Positions 1 to 11,570 of a DNA stretch of 46,422 bases are shown here, piece by piece. The notes beneath the pieces are model-generated. The model searched no databases and was not told the DNA's origin. It worked only from the letters and a program-made list of their open reading frames with translations. Source of the DNA: Apostichopus parvimensis (lineage: Eukaryota; Echinodermata; Holothuroidea; Aspidochirotida; Stichopodidae); assembly GCA_000934455.1 (NCBI GenBank), contig KN894781.1, positions 1 through 46,422 of the forward strand, in the 5' to 3' direction. Position 1 is the stretch's first letter; the number at the start of each line of letters is the position of its first letter. Both the position numbers and the translations under genes were made by a program.

Positions 1-2280
1 TCAGCACTTCTTGGGCACCAGACATTTTTTTTTTAAACAGTTTTCCTCTTTGATTAAAAATTTGTTTAATATCATGAAATGATAGTTCATTTTTAAATTT
101 TATCATTGATCCCATCATTTTTGCCATTATTAGTCCATTTTAATTTGCAATGGAAAGTCTGTTGGCACGACGAACAGACAGCACTTCTTGGGCACCATAC
201 AATGACCTTTTTAAAATAATTTCTGTTTTAGTTTACTCATTCTAAGAGTACTTTGATTAAATTAAACCAGATGCCCTTTTTTTAAAAATATAAATCTAAA
301 CAAAGTTGGGGATTAAAACAAAGGATAAAATGATCTTCTTTATAAAAGGAAGGATCCTTGTCATCGCAAGGAATGTCTCCTGTTTAGAAACTGAGTTATG
401 GAACGTAAAACTATGCATAAAGGAAATGTGGAAAAGTGACAGGAATCTTTAAGAAACGTGTCATCCTATTTTAATGTGGCTGTGCAATAGGTTATTCCTG
501 GTTCCATTCATCTTGAAAGTTCAGGTACCTTAAAAGCATCCATTGGTGTCTATCTAAAGTATCTGTTTCCTCCAACCAAAGTCATTTTAATTGTCAGCTG
601 TTGTAACGTTTATTTCTTTTCCACTATACACTTCATTTACTTCAATGCTGCCACCATATAGGGTCTCCTTGGTAACAACTCTCATCATTTACTCCAGATG
701 GTGCTTGGGTAAAGAAAGCTTTAGTTTGGATTATTATGGTTTTTTTTGGTTCAGCTTCCATTATGTACTAATCTTTTAGTTACATCCATAAATTTAGGGA
801 TGTTTTTCATTCTGTTTCGTCAGTTTCTTCAACTCTATTCAAAATTTAAAGAGATTTGTACTAATATCATGCAATGATTCTATAACTAGCAAAATATGTG
901 CTATTGTAATTAAATGTATAGGAAAGTTCTATTTCAATTAAAAACTTCAAATCGTTCTTCAAAGTATACATTTTCATTTCTTTTCTTTTTTGTTGTTCTT
1001 TTGTTTGGTGAAACTAGCTCTTTTAAAGATAATTTAGGAAACGATCAGTTTAGTGATGTGTACAGCATGTTCTGTAGAAGAATGTCATTTTTGTCCCTGG
1101 AGGTTATCACCTTTCACAATACCAACATTTCACTACATTATTCTCCATCTCATGTTTCCACGGTGAGCCAGTTTTGCAGATCAGCAAGTTACCAAATATG
1201 GTCCTTAACTGGATCACCAAGTTGACTTGTATGATCAGGGAACACTATTTTTTCAATCAGTGCCCTGGTAGCTTGTTTAAGAGGTAACAAGTCAAGGACA
1301 GTCAACCCATGTTGAACACCCTGTGATACCTGGAGTATGACATTTATCACCTATGATTTTTACAGTTATTAAACAGAGCCGTAAATCTAAATATACGGCT
1401 CTGGTTATGAATTAGCATTGCTGCCCTCGATTTATAAGAAATGTGTTATTTGTTTACATGTGCTGTTAGTGGCTGCTAATTTCAATCAGGTCTGTGAATG
1501 CGTCTCAACAACACGAGACAGAATAAAGACAGACTTATGAGCGCAGAATTAAACATCTAATTGTCTTCTAAGTGTACTAAAGTTGACAATACATCAATAC
1601 CTGTGCTCCATCAGTGAAGTGTCAGTGTGAAACAATATCTGTTGTGTGTTTTAAACAAATCCACCCCACCAACCTCTTGCTGCAACAACTCAACTCAAGG
1701 TTCAATGTACCTTTTAACTTTTTAAAAAAAAAAAACCTTATGGTTAAACCTTACGGTTAATAATGAAACTTGGACGCTTACACACAAAGTGTTACAAATT
1801 TTTACTGTTATTTCAAGATTGCTGAAGATCAACCTAATCAATCTACGAGGAGATAAACACGACATCGAATCGTTATAGAGTACAGTAGTTTATCCACGCA
1901 AGAACGGCGTGAAGATACACACGTGGCCCATTCCGTAATCTGTAATTGCAAGGATTCGTGACCATTCGTCAATAATCGTTCCCAGGTCCCAAGTGATTAT
2001 TATGACGAAAGTGTCACTGAGATGTGAGGAAGTGACAGATGTGCATACAAGTGATAAGCGACTCCTCGTAAAATACACCAGGCTATGTTTATGCACACTC
2101 ACAGAACCATTGAATGCTCAAAGGTTTTGCTACTCAAAGAATTCCAAACATTCTTGTACATCTTTTATGTTTATGTATTTAACACTACGATTTGTTAAAA
2201 AAATATTGTCTGTAATGGTCGGTTGTATAAAACTTTTTATGGAACGCCAAAACGAATCCAACTAGTTCATATGTAGGCCC
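1..2280. other. Upstream AT-rich DNA, no gene recognised
   Basis: Only short spurious open frames are present. A 19-bp sequence (CAGCACTTCTTGGGCACCA) occurs at 2-20 and again at 179-197, suggesting a degenerate repeat clipped by the window edge. A small hairpin with 10-bp arms lies at 1374-1403. Confidence 0.5.
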
Positions 2281-2464
2281 TAATTGCGTGCATCGAGCAT
2301 CAACCTTCAGTATCTGAGAGATTTCGATGGCCATTTAACGAAATAACGTTTCTTCAAGTGGAAACGTAAGTGATATTTGGCAGGGACTTCATCGCACTTT
2401 TCAATGGTTTCAAACCTTTCCTTGGTAAAAGTTATGTGTGCCTTCGAGGAAGGTTAGGCTTAAG

Positions 2465-2485
2465 CATAGAGCATTATGCTCTATG
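2465..2485. repeat. Near-perfect palindrome
   Basis: Two 10-bp arms (CATAGAGCAT / ATGCTCTATG) flank one central T, in a stretch rich in TTAGGC/GCCTAA words. No element boundary was found. Confidence 0.6.
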
Positions 2486-3237
2486 GGCCTAAGCTAGCAT
2501 AGCCTAACGTTAGGCATAGGTTAGGTTTACAATTAGTAGTAGTCGCCTACGCCAGGGTCTAGCATGGATGTTAGGTCACAGTATACGGTATCCCTGCAGC
2601 ATATGCTTGCCTAACCTAGGCCTTATTTCAAGGTCACTTCTATACGCTCCACAGACAGCCAAATACATTGCCTAAACTGTCAACACTTACCTCCTGACAG
2701 ATTGAATTTGAAGACAAAGACGAAGGATCGAATGCCATCTTTCACATGTTGGATAAGGCTACCTAGTCCCCCCCCCCCCCAGGGCTATACCTGGCTACAT
2801 TATGATATAGCCTAGCTACCAAGTTGTTTTGTTGGCCACCACAAGGCTAAATGTTTCTCACATATTTTATTTCAAGGCATGAATGTCTTAATTAGAGATT
2901 TGTACACAATTTCAAGACATGATTTTACAGTCTAATTTTATTTTATTTTCCATTTCTATGGGATAGAATAAATGGGCTTCTGGAGTAGGAAGGTAAAAAG
3001 GATGTTTAATTGCTGAGATATTAGACCTCAAAAGTCAAGAAAATGCAATGGTGGCGACAATTGTGGGATTTTAAAGTATGATAAATTGCAGACTAATTTT
3101 GAAGCACTGACATTCAACAAAAAATTTCATACCATACTTATTACTTGGTGTTTCTAACATACAATAAATGTAGTAAGTTTTAGAAGAGGTTGAACTGCAA
3201 CATACTCCATAACCTGGGGATTTGATATGGAATGACC

Positions 3238-3530
3238 CATATTTAACCTACATTCGAGTAAAGAGGCACACCCTTATGTAACCTTTGATGAGGTAAATAC
3301 TGTAAGCACCAATACATCGCTTATTCCACTGATGATCGAATAAACAAGTAAGAGCGCCATCATTATAATTGAACCAAAGATTGGTTTAATAATTACCAGT
3401 GTATCATATATTTAACCAACAATCAGGTCACTAAGCACCAGAGCAACAATTATTGAACAGATGATCGGGTAAATATAGGCCAGAGCGCCATAGTTATCAA
3501 ACCATTGTTTAGGTGAATAGCTCCCACCTT
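3238..3530. repeat. Degenerate tandem repeat, period about 135-140 bp
   Basis: Two clear diverged copies share TAAGCACCA, GATGATCG and AGAGCGCCAT in the same order (about 3303-3370 and 3433-3505). A weaker third partial copy lies just upstream, sharing the TTTAACC-ACA-TC words. It lies in the presumed 5' UTR intron. Confidence 0.5.
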
Positions 3531-3880
3531 TTGAATTAGCCCTAGCAGGTTTCACTCCATCATTGTCAAATTAATTCCTCAATGCATTATTCATCTAGCC
3601 TAGGCTTTATTGCTGCAATGAGTTAACTGAATGTGCCTTTATAATATTTTACATATTTTCATAGAATTTTTAAGATACCCTGGATAATGTCTGTTGCAGT
3701 ATTGCTGTGAATGTTGGAAGGTTGTGGAATGTAATTACGGCAGAGTCCACTTAGTGGAATAAATGCACCTGAATTCATGTGGCTAGTTTGTCTATCTGGA
3801 CCGAACCTCATACAAACCCTTCTTTTCGTTCTTCATTTTGACAGACTAAACAACAGTACTTGCCTGGACCCTTGACAAAG

Positions 3881-4937
3881 ATGGATCCTGCTAACAGGTG
3901 GATTGTCCCCACCATCACGATCTGTTTGTTTGGTTTCATCAAGGAAATAAGACCGGTGGAACCTTTCCTTACTCCATTTCTATTAAGCAAGAACTTATCA
4001 GAGAGTGAGATAGAAAATCGCATCTACCCCTTTTGGACGTATTCGTATGCAGCTACGTTGATACCCGTGTTTATCCTGACAGACTTGGTCCGATATAAAC
4101 CTGTCATCGTGGCAGAGGGACTCGCTCTGGTTGCATCGGGGATAGTAATGATTTTCGGCTACAGTGTCGGTCTCATGCAACTCATGCAGTGCTTCTATGG
4201 CATTGCCACTGCTGCAGATATTGGCTACTTTGCTTACTTGTACGCTGTGGTAGCCCCAGAGAAATATCAGGCTGTTTCCAGTTATACTAGGGTCGCATAT
4301 CTGGCTGGTGGATTCCTTTCAAGTGTCCTCGGTCAGGTTTTCGTCACATACGATATTCTAACCTACGCGGGTCTGAATATTCTTGGAACTGTCACTGTGA
4401 GCATTGCGACACTCATCGGGGTTGTTCTACCCAGAGCTAAGAAGAGTCTGTTTTTCCATCAGAGTTTTATCAATGAGGAAGCCAACGCAGTGGGGGATGA
4501 CACAGCTGTGCACCCTACCGCACCAGAAGTTGAAGAGCCAAAGCAGGATTCAGTAAGTGGAATGATTCAGAATAATGAGGATGCACATAATGAGCAGGAC
4601 CAGGATACCTCGGAAGGGTCACCTGAATCTTCTCGTTCCCCTTCAGTAGAGGAAGAACCATGCTGCCCTGCGAAGGGAGAGTTTACTATTTCTTCCATCC
4701 AAAGCAACAGTGTTCAGTCTTTGTTAGTCTTGAAACAGATGTGGCGAGAGTTTTTGTCAATTTACAGCGATTGGAATCTACTCCAGTGGTCACTTTGGTG
4801 GTCAGTAGCTACCTGTGGTTATTACCAGATAGGAAACTATGTTCAAAATCTCTGGGACTTGATATACATGAAGCAGGGTGAGCAGGTACCAGATAATCCG
4901 TACTACGGTGCAGTGGAAGCAGCGTCTACCCTCCTCG
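3881..4937 (+). CDS. SLC19A: SLC19-like coding exon 1
   Basis: Encodes residues 1-352: transmembrane segments 1-6, the acidic Ser/Glu-rich central loop, and the start of the second half up to STLLG. The donor is GTACGA at 4938, splitting a Gly codon. Reading through the donor gives a false stop at 4957. Confidence 0.9.
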
Positions 4938-7770
4938 GTACGATACTTTATTGTTAACAATGTCTCTTGATATCAACTTGCTGTTAAATTATCATGGGTG
5001 GGGAAGGGAAGGAGGTGTATTGGGTGGTTGGGGTGTTTGCCATTTTTCTAATTTCTGGTTCAAACCTAGCTAGTCTCTTTACTGCTCTTCTTCGTAGTTG
5101 TTCATCTTCTCGATGTATTGTGTACTGTATACAGGAGTGCACATCTTCAAGCCCCTATTGGGTTTCTGTGCACTACCTATCACCTCATGTATATTTAATT
5201 TCTGTTATTACAATTTATGTTATGTTGAATCTGTTGTGTTTATACGTGAAGTGATGAACCAATTAAACGTTGAAATGAAACAAAGTAGCAAAGCTATCAA
5301 ATGAGGCGTGACATACTAATCTTCCTGCAGAAAATTCAGTTTTTACTTGCCCACACACACACACACACACGCACACATGAAATAGGTATCTTAAATTTCT
5401 GAAAATCTGAAAATGTTCTGCTATCTGATGTATTTTGCATGATTTTCATAAAAGTAATGTCTTAATCATATTCAAAAGATGTTGGACTGTGTTGCGCTCG
5501 GTGAATTTAGAAAATAGTTTTTTTTGTATGTGTCTTTACCATCTTGTAACAGTTCCGTTTAGTATTGCAGAATTGTGACAAATTCGTTACAAAATATAAC
5601 TTAAAATTCTCTAAACGTGATGACACTTTAACTGTTTCCTTTTCCCCATCCCATATACAGGTGCCATCAGCTCTTTTTTGATAATGTATGTCAAAACCAA
5701 TTGGGATATATACGGAGAATTTCTGATGGGCGTTGTCTCCGTTCTTGACGGCATCCTGATATTTACCATGAGCCTTACGACCAATATATGGGTGGCTTTT
5801 GTTAACTACATCATCTTCAGGGCTTCATATCAAGTTTTGATCACCATAGCGAGGTAAGATCCACTATTTTGTTACTTTGCTAATCAAGTTTCAAATTTTT
5901 AAGGTCCATGATGCCTTCCCTCGTAAACACAAAAATTAACCACTCCTCACTCTACAATCGCTTTCGGCACCAAACTTTTTAGTAAGTTAGCACACAATTA
6001 TGATGAGATACTCCCACCCCCCTCCCTCCCCTTGTAATCTGCAAATGTTTCTAAATATTTTACAACTGGCAATTTGTTGTCGCAAGTGGTATTGTTCGCT
6101 TTCCTCAGGCAAATATGAATAGGAAAATAAAGGTAAAAGAAAAGAGAGAAAAAAAGGGGAAAAAGCAGTTTCACCTTCTAGTGATAGTGTGACACTATGA
6201 CATCACATCGTGGTCAAGGTGGCATTCCTGAAACGTGATATGAGCAAGATTTCCCTTTTTGGGTAAGATGCTCATCACAGAAAGGCCTGTTCACTTAATA
6301 GAAGGAAGTTTGATTATCTTGTTCCGTTCAGTCTATTAAAATCTGATTGCACATGTATGAATTATGTAACTTTACTTTAACATGAATATTTGTTATTATT
6401 TCTTCTTTTTCTGTGGTACTGTACAATATATTTTAATATGTACTACATTCTGCACGTCGTTTCCATCTAGTTTTCAGATAGCCAAGTTTCTGACCGTGGA
6501 ACGTTATGCCTTAGTCTTTGGTTGGAACACCTTTGTGGCATTGGTGCTGGAGACTTTGCTGACATTAATAGTAGTGGATAGTCATGTGCTTAACAGCCCA
6601 GCAGATTTACAGGTAAGAAAGTCTGAGGGAAATGTTGAATAAATATACCTGGCATTAGAGTCACATCCACGGTAGAAAATTTATCGATCAGAATACGTTT
6701 GTTGGAATTTCATCCGTACAACCCACCAAGGGAACTCCTTCGTGACCTCCTTTTTGCACTGGGTTTTGACCTCTGACCTATTGGGACAGCAAGGACAAAC
6801 AATATAGTTAGGCAAATTAAAGCATACAAGACTGTGATTGTTTAGACTTAGATTGAGAGCAGAGATTGAGCTGAGATTAACTTTATTAATCTTTACAGAA
6901 AGGTTTTGGGAAATTCCATTGTCAAGTCAAAATCTTTTATGAGCTGTCTAGATGTGCAGAGGGTTAAGGTCTGACTTATTGGGGGAAGTAATAAGATATG
7001 AATATTTAATTGACCCAGGGAGTTGTTATGGAACCATAACAACTCCCTGGTTGACCCATACAGGACTATCGTTGAAATGTTATATGGCTGTACAAGAAAT
7101 GCATACACATATACATATATCTACTAGTCACAAACAAGTTTGTAGAATCAATTTTTCCAAAGTTTTCAAAAACAAATTGAAAAAGTTAGCTTATCACCCA
7201 CAAAAGATCCATTTGATGGAGCTTTGATGGGATTTGTCTAGCCTATTAAATGCTGGTACTACAACCTCAAACAACCATTTCTCAACAAGCTATTTAATGG
7301 TAGATTTTCCACTAGCTGTTTCTTCATCTAAAACCTTTCAAGTGTCTGCCGCAGGAACTTTTATCCCTTACACATGCTGACTACTGTACCTGCCATGCTT
7401 ATATTGTTATATTTGTTTGGATTACCAAAGTTTTTGTGATTTTTGAAAATTAATTTGCATTTGGCATGGGTATAAGAAGACATGATAACCTCTGATGGAT
7501 TCTTACCGACAAATCTTGCATATTTAGTTTTCACCTTTGAACAGTATCTTATAATAGATTTTGTATTATATTGAAAACAGATCATAATAAAAAAAATTTA
7601 AGTTCATATTGTGTTTTATCTTGTACCATTTTGTCCTACATGTTTCTCCTTTTCTGTTTTTTTCACAGTTTATGATTTATGGTGCCTACTTTGGAGCACT
7701 GGGAAGCGCCTTCCTGATTAAAGCCTGTTTTATCTTGTACAGGGAATACTGCAGAAATCGAAATAGGTGA
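3881..7770 (+). CDS. SLC19A: SLC19-family thiamine/folate transporter, complete, 4 coding exons
   Basis: Join 3881-4937, 5661-5853, 6471-6612, 7669-7770 gives 497 aa, the usual length of animal SLC19A2/SLC19A3. This is a plasma-membrane major-facilitator carrier for thiamine (SLC19A2/3) or reduced folate (SLC19A1). Seen: the N-terminal family signature [14 protein letters not shown], about 12 hydrophobic segments, KKSLFFHQS closing the first half, an acidic Ser-rich cytoplasmic loop at about residues 210-285, then the second half with [23 protein letters not shown] and [16 protein letters not shown]. The second half resembles thiamine transporters more than folate carriers, so thiamine transport is the better inference; the substrate is not proven. 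The start is the first ATG in frame, in a good context (A at -3, G at +4); the open frame upstream has only a TTG. A probable splice acceptor ends at 3844, so the 5' UTR is likely split. Phases are 1, 2 and 0. Confidence 0.93.
4938..5660 (+). other. SLC19-like intron 1
   Basis: No gene seen. It contains a (CA)n microsatellite at about 5351-5377; the short open frames are spurious. Confidence 0.8.
5351..5377. repeat. (CA)n microsatellite
   Basis: An uninterrupted CA run with one G interruption near its end, in an intron. Confidence 0.9.
5661..5853 (+). CDS. SLC19A: SLC19-like coding exon 2
   Basis: The acceptor is ATACAG ending at 5660 and the donor is GTAAGA at 5854. Encodes two hydrophobic helices with NWDIYGEF between them and ends in [11 protein letters not shown], a region conserved in the family's C-terminal half. 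Confidence 0.9.
5854..6470 (+). other. SLC19-like intron 2
   Basis: Nothing recognisable beyond short A-rich and C-rich tracts near 6015-6170. Confidence 0.8.
6471..6612 (+). CDS. SLC19A: SLC19-like coding exon 3
   Basis: The acceptor is CATCTAG ending at 6470 and the donor is GTAAGA at 6613. It completes a Ser codon, then encodes [17 protein letters not shown] and the following helix [17 protein letters not shown], the best-conserved stretch of SLC19 carriers. Confidence 0.92.
6613..7668 (+). other. SLC19-like intron 3
   Basis: Non-coding. Its one striking element is the perfect hairpin listed separately at 7015-7050. Confidence 0.8.
7015..7050. repeat. Perfect 17-bp inverted repeat (hairpin)
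   Basis: Arms CCAGGGAGTTGTTATGG and CCATAACAACTCCCTGG are exact reverse complements separated by AA. TTGAC flanks the hairpin on both sides as a direct repeat. Such a short perfect hairpin suggests a recent snap-back event or a very small foldback element. Origin unknown. Confidence 0.85.
7669..7770 (+). CDS. SLC19A: SLC19-like coding exon 4 with stop
   Basis: The acceptor is TTCACAG ending at 7668. Encodes the last membrane helix and a short basic tail ([10 protein letters not shown]), followed by TGA. The tail is shorter than in vertebrate SLC19A1. Confidence 0.9.
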   Translation, partial: FMIYGAYFGALGSAFLIKACFILYREYCRNRNR

Positions 7771-9370
7771 ACTAGATGCCATGGTCTTGATATTTGGGCA
7801 TTAAAAAGGACTATCAGGGGTTTTGGTACAAAAATGATGAATGCTTGCCAATCATTGTACTCGATAAATTCACGATTGAGTGTGTTATGCAACATGCAGG
7901 ATAATGAGGATATATATATTTTTCTAATAAAAATTAAATTATATTTTTCAAGATGTTTCCTTATGAGTCATGTAATCAAGTCAGTTTCATTTAATCAAGG
8001 CACAGGTGCCCTTTTATAGCAATTTGTTACAGTTTTAAATTTTTAGGTGAGAATATTGAAGCTTCACAGACCGACAGTAGTTGATGGACACTTGGGCAGT
8101 ATAACTGGTAAAGATTATACTACTTGCAAATCTAGATTGCCTAACAATGATTTAGTAAAGATTATAGATATCTGGTATTAAATATGTGTTGCAAGGGTTT
8201 ATCGAGAATATATCAAAGTTATGGAAACATTAACTTATTTAGTGTTTTGAGCAGTGAGTAGGTTACATCACCGATTCCAGTTGTAGGGACCATGTAATGC
8301 CAATTCTTAAATATCTCCATTTGTATTAACCCATCACTAAACGCATTCTTTTCAACAAACCTGTCTACTCTCTTTATCGCTCTGTTCACGACATGGTTTC
8401 AGCTAACTTTGTGGAACTTGTGGCATTATCTAAGGATATGTTAAGGTTGACCATAACCCGCTCTTCAGTCATACTCTCAAAGTAGTTCATTCAGGACACA
8501 AAATGGAATCATTACTAAATCTCTGGAATTATTTGCAGTTGGACATCAAAACTGCCAGTATTATAGATGTATTAACGTTTGATTGTTAATCCCATTTGTA
8601 TGCATCAACAGGAATACTTTCTCAGGATAATTACATAGTAGTCAGTGAGTTTTGCTATTGTTTTAGTTCAGCTATTGTCCTGTTTAATTGTTGTAGTGTC
8701 AAAGCCTGTAATAGAGTTTTGATGAGTTTTTAAGAGACAATTTTTGTGTGTGAAAGGGGGAACGACATCCATTTCTTGCTGGCAAGAAAGCATTGTGTAT
8801 ATAAATTCTGTTCAGTACTATTTTATACTATTCTTTTGCTTTGAAGAAGGAGGTGGATGGTGTGGCATGGCAGATTGTTTTTACCAATGGCAACACCTCT
8901 GAAATTTAAATGTCTTCTTTTCTAGACAATTGGATGTAGTGTGATGAATTTAAAAAAGTACAAGTGACAAGTCGATCCAGTGTTATGAATTTCAAAAAGT
9001 TAAAATAGATTCCTGTCAGATTAGCTACTGTAAGGGATTCAAATAGCATTTTGCCACCTGGTCACAAATATCCAACAATTTGACTAAATCTGCCAATTGC
9101 TGTTATATTGCTCAAAGTAACATTACAGTCGATCGGTCACACGCCAGCCTACTTATGTAATTTGCAACAAAAGAACATAAAACTAAGGAATAGCAATTAT
9201 TTCATTTTAACCTAAATGTTTCATTGCAGGGGAACTTTTCATTATTTTAATTACTAATTTATAATGAGAGGACTAAATTAATAGGTCCCAGTATAAAAAT
9301 ATGTGCACAAAAGAAGTCATAAAACTTTCAAAAATGTCCCATGTCTTCTGAGTTATTTGAATAAAAACTT
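7771..9370 (+). other. SLC19-like 3' UTR and downstream DNA
   Basis: AT-rich with no gene. AATAAA occurs at 7926-7931 (close, likely used) and at 9360-9365 (possible distal signal). Confidence 0.55.
7926..7931 (+). terminator. Candidate polyadenylation signal, SLC19-like gene
   Basis: A canonical AATAAA lies 156 bases after the stop codon. Use is inferred from position only. Confidence 0.45.
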
Positions 9371-10122
9371 GTCTATTAGTTATAAAGCTAATGGTAGTTA
9401 TTAATTGCACTGTCATTGTTTAATTGTTAGCATTCAATGGTAAATTACAAGACATATACAAAATTCAAGACAAAAGCTGCTTCAAGAAAATTACCGCCTG
9501 TCCTTCAGTTTTGTAGTAATGATTTTATATATTTGCAGTACATTGTCTCATCTGAATCAATTTTAAATTTTCTGACTTAGAGAAAGATGGAGTAGATAGA
9601 GGAAACTATATATTTGTAAGTAAGTTTATGCCATAAGCACATAGTGGATATTTCTGTTCAAGTTGATAATGACAAAGTAACTTTTTTATGGCATGATTTA
9701 AATCATTTGAAACATATTTTGTGTTGAAGGAATAAACGTCTTTTGCAAAGTTTTTCTTGTGTGTCATGCTTCTTGTGCAATGTGTAACAAATGAAATAGA
9801 AACACCATTCACAGGGGTAACCTCACCCCCAAAAAAATCTCCTTTTGGTATGTTTTGGTGAAGTATGTTTTTGGTTTCGATGATAATCGTAACCTATGCA
9901 TTCATGATGGCTTGTGTGTGTGTGTGTGCGTCTCTGAGGATTTATGCCATATTAGTCTTTTGCAGGTGACATAGGCAACCTTTGAAGTCATAAAGTGAAA
10001 TGATTTACACTTTCTCAAATGTAATTCAACAGTACGGACATACCCTTACCGTGCACTCGTGAAAACAATTATGTTCATTAAACAGCACCGTAAACTCGCA
10101 GCTGTCGAAAATAGAGCGAAAA

Positions 10123-10155
10123 TACACGTTAAACACCGTTGGTGTTGAACGTGTA
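10123..10155. repeat. Inverted repeat, 15-bp arms with one mismatch
   Basis: TACACGTTAAACACC and GGTGTTGAACGTGTA pair with one mismatch around a GTT loop, inside the CpG-richer block upstream of GCC2. Confidence 0.65.
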
Positions 10156-10577
10156 TGCTAACTTCAATTTGATATAATTACGTTACAAAACGAATGAGCG
10201 GCTGAATGTGCAGCTCACTTGATTCTGGTATATTGACAACGTCATCAACTGACGTAACTGATGATATACTTAGCACTACTTACTACTAGTCTGATCTCTT
10301 AACGTTAACGTGTAAGTCGATAACATACCGGGACTGACTGGCTTTCCGTTTTCCTACATAGAAACTATAACGTACGGGTGATCCTAGCGAAACCGTACGT
10401 GTACATGTATGCTTGTAAACCAACCAGGTATCGTCTCAATACAGTAACATGAGAAGGATGAAGAATATCATTTAGAGGTATATTGCACCATTTTACACAT
10501 TTTACTATAGAATAAATCTTGTAAAATACAGGAAATACCCTTGCTCAAAGTTAGGCCTAACGTTTATGTCTCGCGTT

Positions 10578-10615
10578 ACAGTACAAACGCGTATTACACA
10601 GTACAAACGCGTATT
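10578..10615. repeat. 18-bp direct duplication
   Basis: ACAGTACAAACGCGTATT is present twice, with copies starting 20 bases apart. Confidence 0.7.
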
Positions 10616-11501
10616 TGCAGCCATACGTTACTAGCAGTAGCACGAACTGTGACAAGTGTGAGTTGCTGCATAGGATCTATTTACAACTTTGGTCCCTGTG
10701 CTCAACCTCGGTTGTAGGCTTGAGTACCATTTTACTGAAGTAGTCACAAGTGTAGCCTACATATCATTCATGCGCAACTCCCTAGTGTAGGCTAGGCCTA
10801 CTGTAAGTTAGGCCATATTCTTTAATGCCTGTAGACCTGGTTTCAATTAGTTTTCGCTGCAGTTCATTTCTGATACTGCCAACTATGGGATATTCTCCTG
10901 ATTTTATGTTATAATATCCTGACAAAATTTGGTTTCTATCATGCAATCAGGAAAGGGTTATGGCATGCATATGTTTTTACCTGTTGACGTTGTTGGGAAT
11001 GAAAAGAAAATCCACGCATTTTTCAGGAAGTGAGTATAAAACACAAATGCTATGGTGTTCTTTACATGAATTTTCTCAAATCTTGTCGCAAAAGAGTAGA
11101 AAGTGGTACCTTTGGTAAAACACCCAGCTCATCGATGAGCAAGTTTATGATTAAATGAAAGTTTCAATGTGAACTTAGAAGTAGCAAGCTGGACAATGAG
11201 AAGAAAGGATGCTTGATTGGATTGGAAAAAAAGAAGAAGAATATTATAGAAGATACATTAACATAGTTCTCCAAATATGAAAAGTTTTATAGGTTTCCCA
11301 TGTATGAGATGGATAGGGAATGTCAAAATAAATTTGGAATCGAGTGCTTGTTACTTAAAATTGTTAAGACATACTACGGAAGTAGTGTGGCATTTAAATA
11401 ATGTTGAACCACATACACATTCAGTGTTTGTAACATTTTATTTCTGGTATATTTGTTTGCTGCAGATTGGAGAAGAAACATTGTAGCCTTTGCGGTTTAA
11501 T

Positions 11502-11570
11502 ATGGCTAGTACAGAACCACCAGGGGACCCAGGGGGTGAAGTTAAGCCTTCACCGGGTAAAGCTGGAAAG
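11502..11570 (+). CDS. GCC2: GCC2 exon 1 (initiator)
   Basis: 23 residues, Pro/Gly-rich (MASTEPPGDPGGEVKPSPGK), as in the vertebrate N-terminus. The donor is GTACTG at 11571, phase 0. Confidence 0.8.

Larger units (their letters stand above)
2281..3843 (+). promoter_or_regulatory. Candidate SLC19-like 5' UTR exon and first intron
   Basis: A consensus donor GTAAGT at 2366-2371 faces a good acceptor (pyrimidine tract plus GACAG) ending at 3844, 37 bases before the ATG. The natural reading is a non-coding first exon at about 2290-2365 with its promoter just upstream, where CpG dinucleotides are more frequent than elsewhere. No TATA box is convincing. This is inference; transcript data would settle it. 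Confidence 0.35.
9371..11465 (+). promoter_or_regulatory. Intergenic DNA with candidate GCC2 promoter and 5' UTR exon
   Basis: From about 10030 to 10640 CpG content rises. This block holds two ATF/CREB-type half sites (ACGTCA at 10239-10244, TGACGTAA at 10250-10257) and a consensus donor GTAAGT at 10312-10317. An acceptor TGCTGCAG ends at 11465, 36 bases before the GCC2 ATG. A non-coding first exon ending at 10311 is therefore plausible. A (TG)n microsatellite lies at about 9912-9929. Confidence 0.35.

Noticed and set aside
914..1225. 103-aa + strand open frame upstream
   Set aside because: No conserved motif, AT-driven composition, no splice or promoter context.
3860..3880. TTG at 3860 as start of the SLC19-like protein
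   Set aside because: Animal genes use ATG; the ATG at 3881 has a good context and gives the family length.
5057..5066. GGTTCAAACC resembling a tRNA B box
   Set aside because: No A box or cloverleaf could be built around it.
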